Shown here: positions 11,991 through 23,381 of the stretch, piece by piece
Numbering within the stretch: position 1 is the stretch's first letter
How the letters are laid out: every line of letters begins with the position of its first letter
Source: Lineus longissimus
Taxonomy: Eukaryota > Nemertea > Pilidiophora > Heteronemertea > Lineidae
NCBI RefSeq assembly: GCF_910592395.1
Contig: NC_088309.1
Coordinates: forward strand, 13,520,599-13,584,598
Direction: 5' to 3'
DNA: 64,000 nucleotides
Program-made: the position numbers and the translations under genes
Notes under the pieces: generated by a model
The model's database searches: none
What the model saw: only the letters and a program-made list of their open reading frames with translations
Told to the model about the DNA's origin: nothing

Positions 11991-12432
11991 ACTTTTGCAT
12001 CGAATCCCAGCAACCTATTGGTGGTGGGAAACGAGGACTTACCTGAGGCTGAGCTGTTGTTCCATCAAGGAGGCACCACCGGCATAGTAGCTAAGGAGGA
12101 CCACCAGGGGAAAGAAATGGGGAGAACCGGGGGACCGGTATTTTGATCTCGGTATTACAATCGTATTTATAGACAGTAATAGACCCATTCTCCGGAAAGC
12201 GCTAGAATTGCATAATAAAAACCATCTTCTTTCAGGCAACAGAGCTTTAGAGCAAGTAAGGCATGTTCAAGGGTGTAGAATGAGTTATTGCTAAACAACA
12301 ATAAGAAATTGCGTCCTTTCTAGTCTGCTAGGGGTTGCCTGGATGGTTGAAGATAGGGCATATCAAAAAATGGCGCAAGATGCGCGTTTGACTCTTCAAT
12401 CGGGCTCCCCCCCTCTTTTGATCTAGCCAGGA

Positions 12433-13520
12433 TCAAACAACATGCCCCGCAGACACAATTGGGCCGATTGCGTGCATGCCATCTACGAGGGAAGAAACAT
12501 CTCGTAGGTAGAAACGAGAGAATGTGGAGTGATTACTCCAACCTGCAGCGGAAACGACTTCTTGAAGAGCAACTCCTCGGTAGTTAGCCCAGGAGGTGGC
12601 TAGTGCTCTAACTTCGTACGCTGAGATGTTAGCTAGCGCACGAAGATCAGAGGAAGTCCTCAAGGTGTTGTAGGAAAGACGAATAGTCTCCACAATCCAC
12701 CTTGAAATAGTGGCGGCCGCTATCTCTCGTTTATTTCACTCCTTATAGGACAAAAACAAACGCTCTCTCCCCTGGCAGATACCAGGTGGTTTTGTCCTAT
12801 TTATGTAGAACTTTAGGACCCTGACGGGACATAAAGTTCTGTCAGGAAGATCATAAGAGATCGTTCTTGACAGAGAGGATATAGTAACCGGGGGCCGAGA
12901 GGCGGCCGGTCCCTGGTTCTTCGCCAGAAAGCCTGGTATTAAAGCCAGGATAACCTCCCCTCCCTCTCTAAAAGCCAGCTTCTTAAAAGAAAGTGCATGG
13001 AGCTCTGATCTCCGTTGGGCGGTAGCCAAGGCTACTAGAAAGACCGTTTTGAGTGTCAGATATTTCATGGATGAAATAGACATGGGTTCAAAAGGATGCC
13101 TCATGAGCACCTTAAGGACAACAGAAAGATCCCATTTAGGGGTGTTGTGAACCGGTCTAGGATGCTCTAATAACATTCCTCTGAAAAGAGGGGTTATTTG
13201 GTCCTCCCAACGAAGATCCCAGGTGCTTAAAACACGGAGGGTAGAAGCGATGGCGGACTTGTACCCTTTTATAGCCGTGACAGATAGTTGTCTTTCCGTG
13301 AATAATTCAATAAGGAAAAATCAACTAATCTGTATATAGAGGGAGAGATCGGATTAACTCCGTTCTCCCTGCACCAGGAAGTGAAGGTAGACCACTTTCC
13401 TTGATACACATCAAGGGTTGATCCCCTTTGAGGTGCGGACATGCGTTTGACAGCGATGACCGAAAAGCCTCTCTGGTGGAGATGCAACTGGATAAGTTCC
13501 AGGCGTGAAACTTGAAAAAT
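12433..13520 (-). pseudogene. DIRS tyrosine recombinase, broken
   Basis: The domain reads from about 13520 (KRMSAPQRGSTLDVYQGKW) to 13269 in one frame, then 13176-12736 (containing QRRSELHALSF, the first catalytic arginine box) and 12693-12433 in another. The C-terminal box reads SAYEVRALATSWA. In the family this position is HxxR, so the catalytic histidine appears to be Tyr (codon TAC, one transition from CAC). It is followed by AAGWSNHSTFSRFYLRDVS with the nucleophilic tyrosine. There is one frameshift near 13.2-13.3 kb and a stop near 12.72 kb. In an intact element it would integrate the circular DNA copy. Confidence 0.85.
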
Positions 13521-15447
13521 CCAGGGTTCTGGTGGTAGCATCTCCCCAGGGGGTGCCACAGGAGGTGCTTCCAAGTCAGAAGACTCCTGGGGTGGTCTAT
13601 CAGGAGCTCCCGCAAAGCTGGGAACCAGGCCTGATTTGGCCAGCAAGGTGCAATGAGAGTTATTCTCACCGGGTGGCTGGTCAAGATCTTGTTCAGGACT
13701 GGTTGGATGAGAGGGAGGGGTGGAAACGCATATGCGTTCAGCCCGACCCAAGAGGCTGTAAAGCTGTCGACTTCCAGGGCCTCTTCGTCCGGAAGTGGAG
13801 AGTAATAGATGGGAAGACGATTGTTCAGCCTGGTGGCGAACAGATCTACCTTCGGAGATTGCCAAAGACGACAAAGGTCGTCTACAATCTCCTGATGGAG
13901 TGTCCACTCTGTCTGGACTAGTTTGTCCTGACGAGCCAGGGTGTCGGCAAGGATGATGCGTTTGCCCGGTATGTGTCTGGCACATATCGATACTCCAAGG
14001 TCGGCACAAAGATGGTAAAGCTCCCAAGTAAGCTGGCAAAGAATGCCGGAATTTGTGCCTCCCTGTCTCCTGACATATGCTACAACTGTAGAATTGTCGG
14101 AGAACAGGGTTACTCTCCGATTCTTCAGGTGAAGGGAAAGAGCCCTCACGGCAAGAAGGACAGCCTTCATTTCCAATATATTTATTGAAAGATTGGTCTC
14201 CTCCCTTGTCCATAGACCCCTTATGGACCTGTCCCTGTTGTTCAGATGTGCTCCCCACCCTAGTAGAGAAGCATCTGTGAACAGGGACTCTTCTGGGGGC
14301 GGTGGAGCAAGATCTACACCGCTTTGGAGACGAGTCTCCGACTCTCCAGACGTTCTTGAGTAGGTATTGAGGTATCAATACCAACTTGTCTAATGGGTCC
14401 CTGTGGGGTTTCCATAGAGACATCAGAAACATCTGGATGGGACGCATATATAGACGGCCGAGAGGGATTTGGTCTGCTGCCGAATTCAGAAGGCCCCAAA
14501 GGCTCAAGCATCGCCTTGCGGGAGCTTGAGTCCTTCCTCTGAATTCTGCGACGAGATGAAGAATTTTCTTTATCCTGTCTAGGGGGGGGGGGGGGGGGGC
14601 AGCATTTTCCCTACGGCCGTAAGGAACCGAACTCCAACGTAAACGAAGTCTTGGGATGGCGCGAATTCTGACTTTGTTTCGTTGATAATCCAACCTGCGG
14701 AGACTACTTTTTGCTTTAGAACATGAAGTTGTTGCAGTAGTAGTTTCCGCGATTTGCAACGGAGTAGCAAATCGTCTAGGTAGTGATGGAGCTTGAACCC
14801 CATCACGTGAAAGGGAGCAACGATGACTATCATTGTAAAATTAGGGGTGCCGATGCCAGACCGAACAGCAGGGCCCTGAATTGATACGTCTTTCCTTCGT
14901 AATGGAAACGAAGGAAGTGTTGATAGTCTGAATGGATCGGTACATGTAAGTACGCATCCGTTAGATCCATCGATACCGCCCAATCGTTGGGCTGTATCGC
15001 CGTTGCGATAGACCTGGTGGTTTCCATCTTGAAATGAGGAACATTCAAGAAGGTGTTTAACCTGGAAAGGTCTATGATCAGCCTCCGTGTCCCTGCTTTC
15101 TTGGGAACCAAGAAAATGTGGCTGTAAAAGCCGGGGGAACATGGATTTTGAAGGACCTGGATAGCTTGCTTCTCCAGTAATGTCGCGACCTCTGCTTGGA
15201 GGGCAGAGGCCTTGACTGGGTCCTTCGGTGGCTGAACTGGGGTTGGATATATGGTAGTCGGGGGGGGGGTACGGTTGAAATCTAGTTTCACTCCGTACCT
15301 CAACATGTTTGGTACTCGGGACCCCTTGGGGCACCAATCGTCCCAAACGTCTGCAAATTTTTGCAGACGGCCCCCGACTACCGGAGTCGGCTCCTTTTTG
15401 CATCTGGGAGGAGAAAGGAGGGGGGAGTCACTTCTTCCGGCCTGCAC
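13325..15447 (-). pseudogene. DIRS reverse transcriptase / RNase H, broken
   Basis: 15447-14830 carries RT fingers and palm (LVPKKAGTRRLIIDLSRLN, then VSMDLTDAYLHVPIH and LFGLASAP). The frame changes near 14.83 kb and continues to 14579 with FKLHHYLDDLLL, whose YLDD is the catalytic motif. A run of 18 cytosines on the coding strand (14582-14599) separates this from the next frame, which resumes with GRLYMRPIQMFLMSLWKPHR. The RNase H lies at 14176-13500 (FSDNSTVVAYVRRQGG, RHIPGKRIILADTLAR), followed by the DIRS-typical VDLFATRLNNRLPIYYSPLP. At least four frames are needed, so no full protein can be made. Confidence 0.85.
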
Positions 15448-17717
15448 CCCTTTGGACGAAAGGAGTGCCTAGTCGGACCGGATCCACCCTGGTTAGAGGA
15501 AGTATTTTTCCTCTTCCCAGTCCGGCGACCCTCCGCTTCCCGTCGGAAGGATCCAGCAGGAGCAGGCTGATGAGGCGGGGTAGGCCTAGGCAGGACCTGC
15601 CTGGCGTACGGGATTGAACCCGATGCCTGCTGGGGCCTCTCTATCTTTCTAGCGTTAGGTAGAGAGGTCTTGGCCCTCTGTGTCACAGTGGGGGCATATA
15701 ATTTGTCCCAATCTTTCTGTACTTGAGCCGCCTCTTGTACAGAATCTACGAACAGGAAAGAACCGTCCATAGGAGCGGTTCTTAAGGCGCCTACCAGCTG
15801 GAGGGATCTGATGACATTGAGAGAGCCCAGGGCGGCGTCTCTACGGAGTAGACGCTATTTGCTGCGGTCTTGGCGGACAGAGCAATAGCGTGCCTAATCG
15901 AATGTGACAAGGATGTCACAAGCGATTTTGTGTCATCAGATAGTGACTCATTATCCTTTAGGGATCTGGCTAGGGCCAGGTTAGTGTGCTCTGCGTAGGA
16001 GAGCACCGCTAACATGTTTTTTTGGCCAGACCCTCTTGTGCTCTAAGTTCTTGGTAAGCCAAGGAGGAGGTCACCCTAGGCACGAATTGGTCCAGCTGTA
16101 CATCGTCCTTTAATATGGAAGTCGATGCTGCAGCTGGACAGCCGGCCGAGCTGACTCGATAATAGTCAGCGCGGTACTGCCTAACGGGAGGAAGTTGTGC
16201 CGTGAACAACTTCTCTCGTTTACACCAAGCTTCCAGTCCGGCTGCCGGAAGGACAGGGATGGAAGTACGTTGGTGGGCGCCTTGGGAGTCTCTGATTGTA
16301 CGCTCCAATAGTTCAGAGACTGCTACCACCGACGGGGAGGGAGGAAGGAATTCAAGGGCCCGAGTGGAGCCCTGAGAAACCTGTGGATTGGGATCCACTT
16401 CCTGTCCCCAAAGTGAAAAGGTCGGTGCCGATAAGGCTGGCAGTTCCGGCGGGATAGGGCACAGATCCTGCGGGAGGTACGCTCTGATCAAGGATCGGAG
16501 TGTCCTCATATATTCGACAGGGTACTGGCCTCCTCTGGTGACAGCTCCTCCTGACTGGGGGAGCGGTAGCCTGGCTGAGAACTCTCGTTCTCAGAAAATT
16601 CCTCTACAATAGAGGAGTCGGATGGTGGGTATCCGATGGGACCAGGCGTACCAGAGGAACCAGAACCCTGCTCCAGATGGCTGAGTCTATCAGTAAGACC
16701 CGCTACCATCTGGATGAGCTAAGACAGTTGCTGTCCCGACTCGGGTTCCGGACCCGACGTGCGGCTTCTCTCAACGACGGTCGGTTGAGGAGAGGGTGGG
16801 CGCATAGGTGAACCCTCGAAGCCGTATGTACGGGCGAATGGGTCTTCCGGAAGCGGAAGATGCCCATATTCTGAACAAGAGTTCAGATGTCCCCTCTGCG
16901 TAGCTCGTTCCATGGGAACGACGCATCGGCTACGAGTAGGGGGTGGCACTTCCGGTTGGCTCCACCTAAGAGGTTCGCCAACGTAGGGAGGTGCCTGCAT
17001 TTCCGGCAGGACGAAGTCCGAAACCGGAAATGCCCGTAACTCCTTCGCCGGTATGGAGCTACCGGTTGCCCTTTTAGGAGGAGGTACGGGGGGGGGGGGG
17101 GGGGGCGGAAACGCTGTTACCGAAGACGCATGGCATTTCGGAGGTGGCGTTTTAAAGTCTGTCCCTACTCTACTGCGTCCGTGAGGACTGGGGTTATTTC
17201 GAAGAAAAGACTGAGAAAAACACCCAGTGGGGTCTTCGGTTACTGATACGCGGGAACCTGCGTCAGCAACCGGAACTGCAATCGGCGGACCGGAAGCAGG
17301 GTGCTCCCGCGGGTACAAAGGGCTTGTACTCAGGGGAGCGGACGACAGAGGAACCGGAAGGTTCCCTAAGGTCCGGGGTATGTTAAACCCTTGGAGACTT
17401 ACTGGATGTAAGTCTCCCTTGGGACCACAGACATTGATAATGTCTGATCCCGCATCCTTCGCAGCCGCGGCCGGAACTCGGCTGATGGAAGGGGTGGTGG
17501 CAGAAGGTCTGGTAGACCTCCGGGTTATCTGCCCGGAAACGGAACCGGAAGAGGGTTTAGGCGTCTTCGCGGCCCGTTTCCCGCCTGTCCTTTGTGGTGA
17601 GACAAAGGACGCCGTCGGAGGGGTACGCCATATAAAAAATGGTACCAATGACAATAAAAACACTGGGAACCCCAAGTAGGCCAGAAAGGACGCAATTATT
17701 AATGGAAAAGAAAACAT
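15378..17717 (-). pseudogene. DIRS gag-like region, broken
   Basis: Five minus-strand open segments follow one another: 17717-16719 (332 aa, Pro/Ser/Arg-rich with a run of prolines at a poly-G tract, 17090-17106), 16709-16506, 16509-16009, 16015-15791 and 15770-15378 (130 aa, basic). Position upstream of RT and composition identify it as gag; no zinc knuckle is seen, as is usual in DIRS elements. Frame changes between segments show decay. Parts of the 332-aa stretch may be 5' untranslated. Confidence 0.6.
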
Positions 17718-18008
17718 GCCTACTTGAATTAAACACTATTGCAATGGATCTGAGTCTTGTTCATTACAATAGAGAGGAGAATAGCCTACGTAAATCTACC
17801 CTACCAAGATCAAAATAATGGAGCCGGGTCAACTAAGCTAGCTAAGAAAGGTCTATAATTAAATAGACTGGACAATACTAATGCCAAGATTAGTTTGGCG
17901 GTCTACTCCGTAGGTGAATGAACCCAAAGATCGTCTAGACTTGGCTGGTTGAATTTGGCAAATCGAATTCACGGCAGCTTTGAAAAAACGATGTGCTTCG
18001 TAGGAGCA

Positions 18009-18197
18009 CAAGAGTAAAGACTGAATATGGCGGCATGAGATCGGCGCGATCTCGCGGGATCAGTCAGGGCGCCGCCTGGCAGCCGAGCTGTTAACTCAGT
18101 TCTCCCTTTATAAAATTAAAGGGATACTCTTGTGTTTGAGCCCAAATGGAGTAACATGCAAAAGTGTTCCATAGGTAAGTTTGAATGACACAAAATG
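18009..18197. repeat. DIRS right terminal repeat
   Basis: It is the reverse complement of the left repeat over about 170 bp, then GTTCCATAGGTAAGTTTG and the unique right edge ending AAAATG at 18197. Confidence 0.85.
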
Positions 18198-18500
18198 ACC
18201 TAAATCAAGACAATATCCCCAAAACAGCTGGAGACTATGAGTTCATCAGCTCTTTTGTGTCAGTGTCTACCACAGGACATCTTCCAGAAATTGAAAAATT
18301 ATGGCAAATTTTATGGGGTGCACCCCACATATTATAATTCCCGGTCAGAGGTGAAAAAGCCAACGAGACGATGCGGGGTGCAGCTCACAACTTTAGTGAG
18401 GTCAATTTCAATGGGGTGCACCCCACACATAGTTCAGAGTTGGAAACAAAAAGCCACAGAAATGACATGGGGTGCATCCCACAACTAGCCCAGGACAAAT
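18198..18500 (+). repeat. TGGGGTGCACCCCA repeat, right part after the DIRS insertion
   Basis: It contains perfect palindromes at 18314-18327 and 18412-18425 and two variants at about 18375 and 18468. The stretch from about 18237 (AGTTCATCAGCTCTTTTGTG) runs parallel to 21259-21470. Both copies share an open reading (SSSALLCQCLPQ, then FYxVHPTxYNSxSEVKK, then GVQxTTLV), so the family may derive from a coding sequence; the protein is not recognised. Confidence 0.6.
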
Positions 18501-18696
18501 GAGAGCTTAGAGCTTAGAGCCAGAGGGGGCTAACCCACATTTGGCTAATGTTGAGTTATGCTCATGACACAACAGATGTGGCAACCTTTATACATGACAG
18601 GGTGGTCTTACCAAAATTAGGGCTTTCGTAAAAATATTTTAGAAAGGATTTGGAGATTTCTTTTTATTATCAACAAACCTTTACGTAAATTTATAA

Positions 18697-19744
18697 ATGA
18701 AATGGCCAGGGCCATTGTGCTCACCTCATGTGGAGGAAAGATGGATAAAGAGCATGGTATTGTGTCATGTAGTGTTAGGTTTGATGTAGGTCCAAGCAAT
18801 TACAATTTCCCCAAAATGGCCAATTTACAATACATTCGACCTCTGTGACCTTGAAAAGTAGGTCAAATCAAAGAAGACCCGGGTGACACATTGAATGGTT
18901 GTTAGAATTAGATGTACCTATGATATAAAATTGGTGCCAATCGGGCAAGTCATTACTAGGAATAATGGCATTTTGAAGAATTTAGGATTTGGCCCCCTCC
19001 CTGGAGGCCAAACGGCAAATCAGATCGCACCAAACTTCGGTACCTGAGATCACCTGACCAAGGGGTACATGTGTACTTAATTTGTGATCAATAGTCATTG
19101 CAGTAAGAAACGTGCCATAGTCACGGCCTGACGGCGAATTTACGCCATTTGACCTCTGTGACCTTGACACGAAGGTCAAATTAAAAACCTGTGTGACATA
19201 TACTGTATGGTGGTCAGATGTACCCATGATATCAAATTGGTGGCAATCGGGCAAGAAGTTAAGGAATAAACACATTTTTAAGGTTTTTGGATTTTGCCCC
19301 CTGGTGGTCAAGTGGTGAATCATATTGGACCAAACTTCAGTCCCTGAGATCACCTGACTAAGGGGTAAATGTGTACCAAATTTGGTATCAATAGCCCTTG
19401 CAGTTTAGAAACGTGCCATCGTTACATCCTAACGGCCAATTCACACCATTTGACCTCTGTGACCTTGAAAAGGAGGTCAAATCAAAAACCCGGAGGATAT
19501 ATGATGCACCTTTGCTAGAAGTACCTACCATATTTTTTTCAAAATTTCCCGACTACTATTAAGGGAGATATTGCATATTTTCACTTTTAACGTTTGGCCC
19601 CCTGGTGGCCAAACCATGAAACGAATCGGACCGAAACTTGGTCTCCAAGGTGTCATTACATAAGGGTACATGTGTACCAAGTTTCAACTCAATAGCTCTA
19701 ACAGTTACGAAACGTGCCCTGCTAACGGACGACGGACGACGACG

Positions 19745-19782
<38 letters not shown>

Positions 19783-19833
19783 ACGACGGACGCCGCGGTA
19801 TGGGATAAGCTCACCTCTGCTAAGAGGTGAGCT
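18697..19833 (+). mobile_element. Hairpin-ended repeat H1, copy A (1.14 kb)
   Basis: It starts with a small palindrome (AATGGCCAGGGCCATT) followed by TGCTCACC and ends with a hairpin whose arms are AGCTCACCTCT and AGAGGTGAGCT, then TAAA. Inside are three imperfect units of about 300 bp sharing TTTGACCTCTGTGACCTTGA, CCCCCTGGTGGCCAA-like text and GAAACGTGCC, and then a GAC/CGG microsatellite just before the terminal hairpin. Copies B (19952-21107) and C (49629-50767) are nearly identical to it; copies D (48079-49092) and E (44348-45450) are older. No protein is encoded; the long aspartate runs in translation come from the GAC array. The class is not assigned. Confidence 0.8.
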
Positions 19834-19951
19834 AAAAAATACAGAATGTGGGTTAGCCCATTCTGGCTCTAAGCCTTTCAACTGAATAAATGTAAAATAG
19901 TTCACAAGTTCTCCTGTGCCAGTTCCTACCCTAGGTAGTCTTCCTTAATGA
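19834..19951 (+). repeat. TGGGGTGCACCCCA repeat fragment between H1 copies
   Basis: The segment GTTCACAAGTTCTCCTGTGC followed by CAGTTCCTACCCTAGG matches the 9.03-9.09 kb copy. It is the left flank of the host sequence into which H1 copy B inserted; the right flank resumes at about 21108. Confidence 0.5.
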
Positions 19952-21000
19952 ATGAAATGGCCAGGGCCATTGTGCTCACCTCATGTGGAGGAAAGATGGA
20001 TAAAGAGCATGGTATTGTGTCATGTAGTGTTAGGTTTGATGTAGGTCCAAGCAATTACAATTTCCCCAAAATGGCCAATTTACAGTACATTCGACCTCTG
20101 TGACCTTGAAAAGTAGGTCAAATCAAAGAAGACCCGGGTGACACATTGAATGGTTGTTAGAATCAGATGTACCTATGATATAAAATTGGTGCCAATCGGG
20201 CAAGTCATTACTAGGAATAATGGCATTTTGAAGAATTTCGGATTTGGCCCCCTCCCTGGAGGCCAAACGGCAAATCAGATCGCACCAAACTTCGGTACCT
20301 GAGATCACCTGACCAAGGGGTACATGTGTACTTAATTTGTGATCAATAGTCATTGCAGTTAAGAAACGTGCCATAGTTACGGCCTGACGGCGAATTTACG
20401 CCATTTGACCTCTGTGACCTTGACAAGAAGATCAAATTAAAAACCTGTGTGACATATACTGTATGGTGGTTAGATGTAGCCATGATATCAAATTGGTGGC
20501 AATCGGGCAAGAAGTTAAGGAATAATCACATTTTTAAGGTTTTTGGATTTTTCCCCCTGGTGGTCAAGTGGTGAATCATATTGGACCAAACTTCGGTCCC
20601 TGAGATCACCTGACTAAGGGGTAAATGTGTACCAAATTTGGTATCAATAGTCATTGCAGTTTAGAAACGTGCCATCGTTACATCCTAACGGCCAATTTAC
20701 ACCATTTGACCTCTGTGACCTTGAAAAGGAGGTCAAATCAAAAACCCGGAGGATAAATGATGCACCTTTGCTAGAAGTACCTACCATATTTTTTTCAAAA
20801 TTTCCCGACTACTATTAAGGGAGATATTGCATATTTTCACTTTTAACGTTTGGCCCCCTGGTGGCCAAACCATGAAACGAATCGACCCGAAACTTGGTCT
20901 CCAAGGTGTCATTACATAAGGGTACATGTGTACCAAGTTTCAACTCAATAGCTCTAACAGTTACGAAACGTGCCCTGCTAACGGACGACGGACGACGACG

Positions 21001-21056
<56 letters not shown>

Positions 21057-21107
21057 ACGACGGACGCCACGGTATGGGATAAGCTCACCTCTGCTAAGAG
21101 GTGAGCT
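19952..21107 (+). mobile_element. Hairpin-ended repeat H1, copy B
   Basis: Nearly identical to copy A over its whole length; the main difference is a longer GAC array (about 20970-21064). Flanks ATGA on the left and AAAACTAAAGGG on the right resemble an uninterrupted sequence at about 9090-9105, which shows the insertion point in the host repeat. Confidence 0.85.
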
Positions 21108-21480
21108 AAAAACTAAAGGGCAAGTTGTGGGGTGCACCCAACACTTTTGTTTATACAATATCCAACAGAAAGGAACAGTCCTTTTGCATTCTAGAACTAG
21201 CTTACACCAGTGATCTCTCTGCTTAAGAGTTGTTACAGGAGTTGGTCTGAATGAATAGTTCATCAGCTCTTTTGTGTCAGTGTCTACCACAGGAAGTCTT
21301 CCAGAAGTTGACAAATGATGGCACGTTTTACGAGGTGCATCCCACATGTTATAATTCACTATCAGAAGTGAAAAAGCAACTGAGACAACGTGGGGTGCAA
21401 CCCACAACTTTAGTAACAGAATATTGAAATAGAAGCAGACCAGCACAACTGTATAAAATGCACTCAAAATATTTCAAATG
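21108..21480 (+). repeat. TGGGGTGCACCCCA repeat, copy near 21.3 kb
   Basis: It contains three variants of the palindrome at about 21128, 21332 and 21395. It keeps a largely open frame from about 21259 to 21440 that parallels 18237-18400. It spans the position where the DIRS element entered the related copy at 11.64/18.19 kb, so it is a usable empty site. Confidence 0.6.
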
Positions 21481-21744
21481 GTCTTTCCGAAGGCGACAGC
21501 AGAAACTGGATTCAATATACATGATCCCCTGTACATCTGTATGCAGCTACACCAGGTTTGTGAATTCCAAGTATTTCTCTTGACCACAACTTGGGTTTTG
21601 TTCATGCAGTTCAGCAGTTCAGCTTAAAATTGAGGTACAGAAAGATTCGTAAAGTTACTGGTACTCAGTAAGAAGGCTCAGGCCTTATAAATGTAACCAA
21701 CAAAATTGTACTCACATGCCGCAAAAGTCTTCTAGTGGGACTGA

Positions 21745-22175
21745 TTATCTATCATTCTGAATACCTTCTTCTAAAAGCACCGATTTGCTTCGGTGCTGAA
21801 GTAGTCCATTTTTGTTCTTACTAATTCTAATGACTTGGGTAACTCTGCTTGGCTTTGGACGTTCTTTCGCCTCAAATTCTCTCTTAAAGAGCTTCAGAAT
21901 TTCGTCCTCTTCCTCCATTAGTCCACTTAACTCTAGTACTGCAGCTATTCTTTATCTTCTTACTTTTCCCTTTTCTTGATATTCTGGATCTTCATCTGTG
22001 ACAGCATCCAATTCAGGATGTTCAAAGAGGACTTCTGCCTCTTCAAGAACTTCTGGATCTAGACGGTCTTCGGCAAGAGGAACATTTAGCAGATGAAGAA
22101 GGTGGTCGTTCTCCTGCACTTCATCATTTTCATCATTTGGTTCTACCGGTTCGTTTTCCCAAGATATCAATATTT
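21745..22175 (-). pseudogene. C-terminal exon(s) of the SET/recombinase-like gene
   Basis: A TTTTCAG acceptor precedes 22175. The frame is joined in phase 1 and reads EILISWENEPVEPNDENDEV, a very acidic tail, to a TAA at 21952. The same frame continues past this stop with MEEEDEILKLFKREFEAKER and ends at TAA 21745-21747. This suggests that the first stop is a mutation, or that a small frameshift or intron was missed. Confidence 0.5.
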
Positions 22176-23185
22176 CTGAAAATGTACAAGACTAACTACA
22201 TGATACTGGCACGGAGTTTTTACTGATGTCTGATGATTACATACACATACATGTAACAAATGCAAGTGTCGGACAAACAAAAATCAGTTGCAAATATCTG
22301 GCGAAAAACACAACCCATAAAATACAGAAACCCTCGCATAAACCGGCCGCGCCAATATCAGAGAATCACTTACACCTGACTTGTTGTAACGTCCCAATTT
22401 TTCTGTAACGTTATTCCATTAGAAATTCATAGTAACTAACAGATTTTGTATATCAGATTTTCACTCACATCGGACAGAATTTCCTGTCCTGTTCCAAGGC
22501 ATTTCCATTAAAATAACACCCTATATATTGGACAAAATCGGCACTGATGTCACCAAACCAAACCAATGCATGTGCTAGAAGGGAAACTAGTATGATTGAG
22601 CTCCGAATTGGATTTCGGAAATGAGTGCGGTTTTGTAGAATTGCACAGACTGCTGACATTCTGTGCATTCATAAATTAGGGGATTCCCCACTCTAGTGTG
22701 GGCGTAACAGTGCCGTCTCTTCTCCATTTTTCTGCACGTGGTCTAGTTAAAATGGCAGCGAAACGCAAAACACAAGTTGAGGCAAGGTTTGATTTGAATA
22801 TATGTTGACTTTGAGTGATATTTTGAAGCAGCGCGGCCCATATTATATCCGTAATTGAGGAACCTGACAATGTTACGAAACAATACAAACTGACATAAAT
22901 ATAACGGATATTACTTGATATATGCACATAACGGATATCACCTATATCGAACAGAAACTGCTGGTCCAATTGGATATATCATATGCGAGGTTTAATGTAT
23001 TTGACACAGAAGAATATATCCAAACATTTCAAATTCATCAAATATCAAATCCAAAAGTTTATACCAGAATAAAAAAATTAACCCTTCAGCTCTGTAATCA
23101 CCAGAACCGCCCAGGAAGGTAACCTGGTTATGTGCAGCGGTATGAAAGTGGGGCAGGAAGCAGGGAAGTGGGCAACTTAACTTAC

Positions 23186-23381
23186 CATCCATTTGTATGT
23201 CTTCAAGAGATTTGTTTACAAAAGCACCCACTTTTCCAAAGTCCTGTAATAATAGTAACTTCGCAACTTGTGTTCTTTCCAATTCACTGGAGGTAAATCT
23301 GTAGTGTATATTGTGTACATCTAGGGTATGTCCAAGGTGGTCCAGGACCCACTGCATTTGATTCGGTTTAAGGTCAAGGAC
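23186..23381 (-). CDS. Recombinase-like exon 5 (GH...Y box)
   Basis: TTATTTTCAG acceptor, GTAAGT donor, 196 bases, open. It begins VLDLKPNQMQWVLDHLGHTL and continues DVHNIHYRFTSSELERTQVA. The LGH followed 10 residues later by YR matches the C-terminal box of tyrosine recombinases (LGHxxxxxxxxYR), including the candidate nucleophile Tyr. The phases fit the flanking exons. Confidence 0.7.

Larger units (their letters stand above)
11642..18197 (-). mobile_element. DIRS-type tyrosine-recombinase retrotransposon, full length, decayed
   Basis: About 6.55 kb, coding strand minus, in the order gag, RT/RNase H, tyrosine recombinase. Inverted terminal repeats of about 170 bp lie at 11687-11855 and 18009-18178. 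The outermost 45 bases on the left and 20 on the right are unique. Both unique ends recur, joined head to tail and reverse-complemented, in an internal complementary region at 11905-11990. That is the diagnostic DIRS layout. The hexamer AAAATG is present at both element edges (11642-11647 and 18192-18197), and there is no longer target duplication, as expected for recombinase-mediated integration. The insertion lies inside a TGGGGTGCACCCCA repeat. At least eight frame changes across the coding region indicate a dead copy. Confidence 0.9.

Noticed and set aside
13505-13921. Plus-strand 138-aa open frame in the DIRS element
   Set aside because: It overlaps the clear RNase H and recombinase frames on the minus strand and has no motif; a shadow.
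19670-19885. Open frames rich in Asp, Ser or Thr runs over the GAC arrays (also near 20.9-21.1 kb)
   Set aside because: They are translations of a trinucleotide microsatellite inside repeat H1 and change with array length; not genes.
22752-22810. Plus-strand start MAAKRKTQVEARF, with GCAAG|GTTTGA as a donor
   Set aside because: Weak donor, short, no partner exon found, and on the opposite strand to the surrounding gene.
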